From contig JAVEVF010000011.1 in NCBI GenBank assembly GCA_034005175.1, positions 1 through 27,915 on the forward strand: a DNA stretch of 27,915 nt. The letters are read 5' to 3'. The notes beneath the pieces were generated by a model. It had not been told where the DNA came from. It did not search any database and worked only from the letters and a program-made list of their open reading frames with translations. A program made the position numbers and the translations under genes. Source of the stretch: JAVEVF01 sp034005175 (lineage in GTDB: Bacteria > Actinomycetota > Coriobacteriia > Anaerosomatales > SLCP01). Numbering within the stretch: the first letter of the stretch is position 1; every line of letters begins with the position of its first letter. This document shows positions 25,609 through 27,915 of this stretch, in pieces.

Positions 25609-26151
25609 TTACTGAGCGACTGTGCTGACCGGCCGCAGGATACGGTCGACGTTGAGCAGGCTGACAAGGCGGTCGCCAAGAAACACGGTGGCAACGAGAA
25701 GGTCGGGCTCGGCGTGGCCCGTGACAGGCAGGGGCGGCTCGACGCCGGTCGTGGGAACCTCGATGATCCCTCCGACTTCATCGACAACGAAGGCCGTCTG
25801 ACACTCGGCGTTCTCCAACACGACGGCTACAGAGTCGCGTCCGAGGCTGCCAGCTGTGCTTCCGAGAAAGACCGCACCATCGGTCACCGAGACGATCTCT
25901 CCGCGGACGTTGAGCACTCCGCGAACAAACTCAGGGACGCAGGGTATCGGTGCGACAGCGAGGTTCTGGATGATCTCGCGCACATCCTCGGTGCGCACCG
26001 CGTACCAGAACTCACCGACGCGAAAGACCATGAGGGTGGTGCGCTCGGCTGTCGAACTGTCCTCGATGTTGCGTGCAAGCGTCTCAGCTCGGCGCTGCAA
26101 GATCTCCTCGGCCTCGATGACGGGGGTGATGACCTTCTGGTGCTCAGTCAC
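25609..26151 (-). CDS. cheW: CheW-like coupling protein, second in operon
   Basis: A 180-residue protein with one CheW domain (about residues 37-175: TTLMVFRVGEFWYAV, EDVREIIQ, VRGVLNVRGEIVSVTD, AFVVDEV, LLNVDRIL). CheW bridges receptors and CheA. The extra N-terminus of about 35 residues is a charged helix (VIEAEEILQRRAETLARNIE) not found in minimal CheW proteins and may add another contact. I chose the GTG at 26151, which overlaps the stop of the preceding cheW by eight bases; the longer reading to 26208 is arginine-rich overlap. The ribosome site (GGGTGAGAG) is weak, consistent with coupling. Confidence 0.92.
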   Translation of the reverse strand: MTEHQKVITPVIEAEEILQRRAETLARNIEDSSTAERTTLMVFRVGEFWYAVRTEDVREIIQNLAVAPIPCVPEFVRGVLNVRGEIVSVTDGAVFLGSTAGSLGRDSVAVVLENAECQTAFVVDEVGGIIEVPTTGVEPPLPVTGHAEPDLLVATVFLGDRLVSLLNVDRILRPVSTVAQ

Positions 26152-26614
26152 CGCTCTCACCCATCTTCGCGAGATTCTTCCCCACGTCGGCGAGCAGCGC
26201 ATCGACATCTAGGACCGAGACAAGGCGGCCTTCCTGGTGGTGCACGCCGAGGATCTTTGAGGCCAGCGGGTGCAGTGTGGGCGCTGGTTCCGCTAGGTCA
26301 ACGGAAAGATCGAGGATTGCGTCGACCTCATCGACGACCAGCGCCACGGGGCCCTCAGGGCCCAACATCACAATCATCGGCGTATCGACGGTGTAGGCCG
26401 CTGGCGGGAGGCCGAGAAGCGTGCGGCCGTCGACCACCGGAACGATCTCGCCTCGGACGTCGATCATCCCGCAGATGCCATCCCCTGCATCAGGGACCTC
26501 GGCAAAGGCCACGATCTGCTGTATCTCGCGAACACGGTCGACGGGCAGGGCGTAGACCTGGGCATCCGCATGGAAGGTGACCACGGTAGAGATCTCGATG
26601 GCGGCAACAGACAT
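26144..26614 (-). CDS. cheW: CheW-like coupling protein, first in operon
   Basis: A 156-residue protein that is almost only a CheW domain: STVVTFHADAQVYALPVDRVREI at the start, then ICGMIDVRGEIVPVVDGR, VALVVDEVD and a last strand LVSVLDVDALL. The two CheW proteins of this operon are clearly different in sequence, so they may couple different partners. The start is uncertain: ATG at 26614, GTG at 26617 or GTG at 26626 (directly after the stop of the GspE-like gene) are all possible, with GGAG a few bases before. The tail (DVGKNLAKMGESGD) is polar. Confidence 0.9.
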   Translation of the reverse strand: MSVAAIEISTVVTFHADAQVYALPVDRVREIQQIVAFAEVPDAGDGICGMIDVRGEIVPVVDGRTLLGLPPAAYTVDTPMIVMLGPEGPVALVVDEVDAILDLSVDLAEPAPTLHPLASKILGVHHQEGRLVSVLDVDALLADVGKNLAKMGESGD

Positions 26615-26626
26615 CACGGAAAGCAC

Positions 26627-27915
26627 CTACTCCGCGAACCGCAGAACGCGGTTGAGCTCACCGGCGCTGACAACGCCTTGCTCAACCTTGGACAAGCCAG
26701 CTGCCACCATCGGCCGCATTCCTGCACTCCGTGCTGCTCGCTCGATCTCGGAGACAGTGCCGCCCTTTGCCACGGCGGCGCGTACAGGCTCGGTGAAGGG
26801 CAGAACCTCAAAGATGGCCGTGGCTCCCGAAAGACCCGTCGATCCGCATGCATCACACCCGCGACCAGCGCGCGAGACCACGTGCGCGTCTGCTCCCGGG
26901 ATGCGGGAGGCGAGCGAGCCGCCCTCTTCAGATGCACACTGCGAGCAGTTCGTGCGTACAAGACGCTGCCCCACCCCAAAGGTAAGGGCAGCGCCGAGGC
27001 TCACGGGCTCCACTCCGAGGTCGAGCATCCGCCGCACTCCCGCGACGATATCGCCGCCGAGGAACGTGGCGATGACGAGTTTCCCTAAACTGGCGGCTTC
27101 CGACGCACGATGCACGTCATCGACGGACTCAAGAGCATCTATGGCGATGACATCGGTATCCTGCCGCATGCCCGCGATGAACGCCGATGCGCTCCCTACG
27201 GGTGAGGCGGGATCCACAAGCACCTGCGCGACCGCAGGGATCTCGTACTCGACCGTGCGCTCGACCGAGTACACCGTGCGACCAGCAAGCGCGGCGTGAG
27301 CAAGGAGCGCGTAGTACGTCGCTGAGCGGCCAGAGGCCGTCGGCCCGCACACAAGCAAGATACCCCGTCCGCGCTCCACCATGGCTTTGAGCGTGCGGCT
27401 TTCCGCCTCAGACATGCCGAGCGCACGCAAGTCGCGCGGCACACCCTCATCGTCGTCGAGGGAGACAACAAGCCGCTGGCCAGAGACCGTGTCCACCGCC
27501 GAGATGGTGACAACAAGCTCCTTGTCGCAGACGTGTGCATGGATCCTGCCGAGAGCAGACGGCGCACCCTCCTCGGCAGTCAGACGCCCGAAGTCCTCGA
27601 AACCCTCGACGAGCGCGCTTTGCAGCGAAAGCGGAGCACTGGCGATGTTCTCCAACCGGCCGCCGATGCGGTATGCGAGGAAGAAATCGTCCTTGTAGGG
27701 CAACAGATGGATGCTTTTGGCACCCTTGCCAGCGGCGTGCTCGATGATCTCAGAGACCAGCACGCCCACCTTGGTGACATCGGCCACAGCAAGCACATCC
27801 AGATCGATGTCGCCCACACACGAGCCGAACACGCCCAGGGTGCGCTGTGGCGCGTCTGATGCTCCAGGCCCACCAGGTTCTCCTTCAAATCCCTCGCCGA
27901 ACAAGATCGGAAGAG
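26627..27915 (-). CDS. Degenerate GspE/PilB-like protein, 5' end cut by contig edge
   Basis: A type II secretion / type IV pilus ATPase relative; about 425 residues are visible and the frame runs open off the edge. The N2-like part includes AKSIHLLPY and LAYRIGG (usual SDIHIEP and RYRIDG). The core keeps its order but not its key residues: Walker A is GPTASGRS (Lys to Arg at visible residue 193); the Asp box is VERTVE instead of EDPVE; Walker B QDTDVIAIDALES has Ala where the catalytic Glu of GEIRD sits; the His box is ATFLGGD instead of STLHTND. The four-cysteine zinc site is intact (CSQC, CDAC). ATP hydrolysis is doubtful. It is first visible gene of the chemosensory operon, followed at once by cheW. 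A start at 27904 (TTG) coincides with adapter sequence and is not real. Confidence 0.85.
   Translation of the reverse strand, partial: LPILFGEGFEGEPGGPGASDAPQRTLGVFGSCVGDIDLDVLAVADVTKVGVLVSEIIEHAAGKGAKSIHLLPYKDDFFLAYRIGGRLENIASAPLSLQSALVEGFEDFGRLTAEEGAPSALGRIHAHVCDKELVVTISAVDTVSGQRLVVSLDDDEGVPRDLRALGMSEAESRTLKAMVERGRGILLVCGPTASGRSATYYALLAHAALAGRTVYSVERTVEYEIPAVAQVLVDPASPVGSASAFIAGMRQDTDVIAIDALESVDDVHRASEAASLGKLVIATFLGGDIVAGVRRMLDLGVEPVSLGAALTFGVGQRLVRTNCSQCASEEGGSLASRIPGADAHVVSRAGRGCDACGSTGLSGATAIFEVLPFTEPVRAAVAKGGTVSEIERAARSAGMRPMVAAGLSKVEQGVVSAGELNRVLRFAE
27904..27915. other. Illumina adapter remnant at contig end
   Basis: The last 12 bases, AGATCGGAAGAG, equal the first 12 bases of the standard Illumina adapter. 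At the very end of the sequence this is most simply untrimmed adapter carried into the assembly. Genomic sequence therefore probably stops at about 27903. Confidence 0.9.

Overview
The window is a high-GC bacterial segment that reads almost entirely on the minus strand. It looks like a chromosomal contig from an anaerobic, flagellated or piliated member of the Actinomycetota, possibly Coriobacteriia or a relative. The pointers are the gene order murI, metallo-beta-lactamase fold protein, rph, rdgB (as in mycobacteria), a formate-tetrahydrofolate ligase, an oxygen-sensitive double-cubane-type reductase with its activator, and a chemosensory operon. The taxonomic placement is inference. The last 12 bases match the start of the Illumina adapter, so the right edge is very probably a contig end rather than a biological boundary.

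Layout from left to right. Bases 1-1340 hold a decayed IS30-family transposase and its flanks. A plus-strand F420-oxidoreductase-family protein (1340-1966) converges on a small two-helix membrane protein. The housekeeping block follows on the minus strand: thrS, a zinc-ribbon membrane protein, and valS-folC. A plus-strand PepSY lipoprotein sits alone between valS and clpX. The proteostasis operon tig-clpP-clpX comes next, headed by tRNA-Leu.

The middle carries a redox pair, an HgdB-like reductase resembling double-cubane cluster proteins plus its BadF/HgdC-type activating ATPase. They are driven from an AT-rich promoter and closed by a clear intrinsic terminator. tRNA-Lys, fhs and an array of four tRNAs (transcribed Pro, Gly, Arg, His) follow. 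All six tRNA genes in the window encode their CCA end.

The right part is one long minus-strand run of closely spaced or overlapping genes. It starts with a chemosensory module: a truncated GspE/PilB-like protein, two CheW proteins, a chemoreceptor without a ligand domain, a CheA-receiver hybrid and CheB. It continues into murI, the MBL protein, rph and rdgB. No CheR is visible here. The most unusual gene is the GspE/PilB-like protein: it keeps the fold landmarks and the four zinc cysteines but has lost the Walker A lysine, the Asp-box aspartate, the catalytic glutamate and the His-box histidine. It may be a pseudo-ATPase devoted to signalling, perhaps linking pilus function with the chemosensory complex. 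That role is inference.
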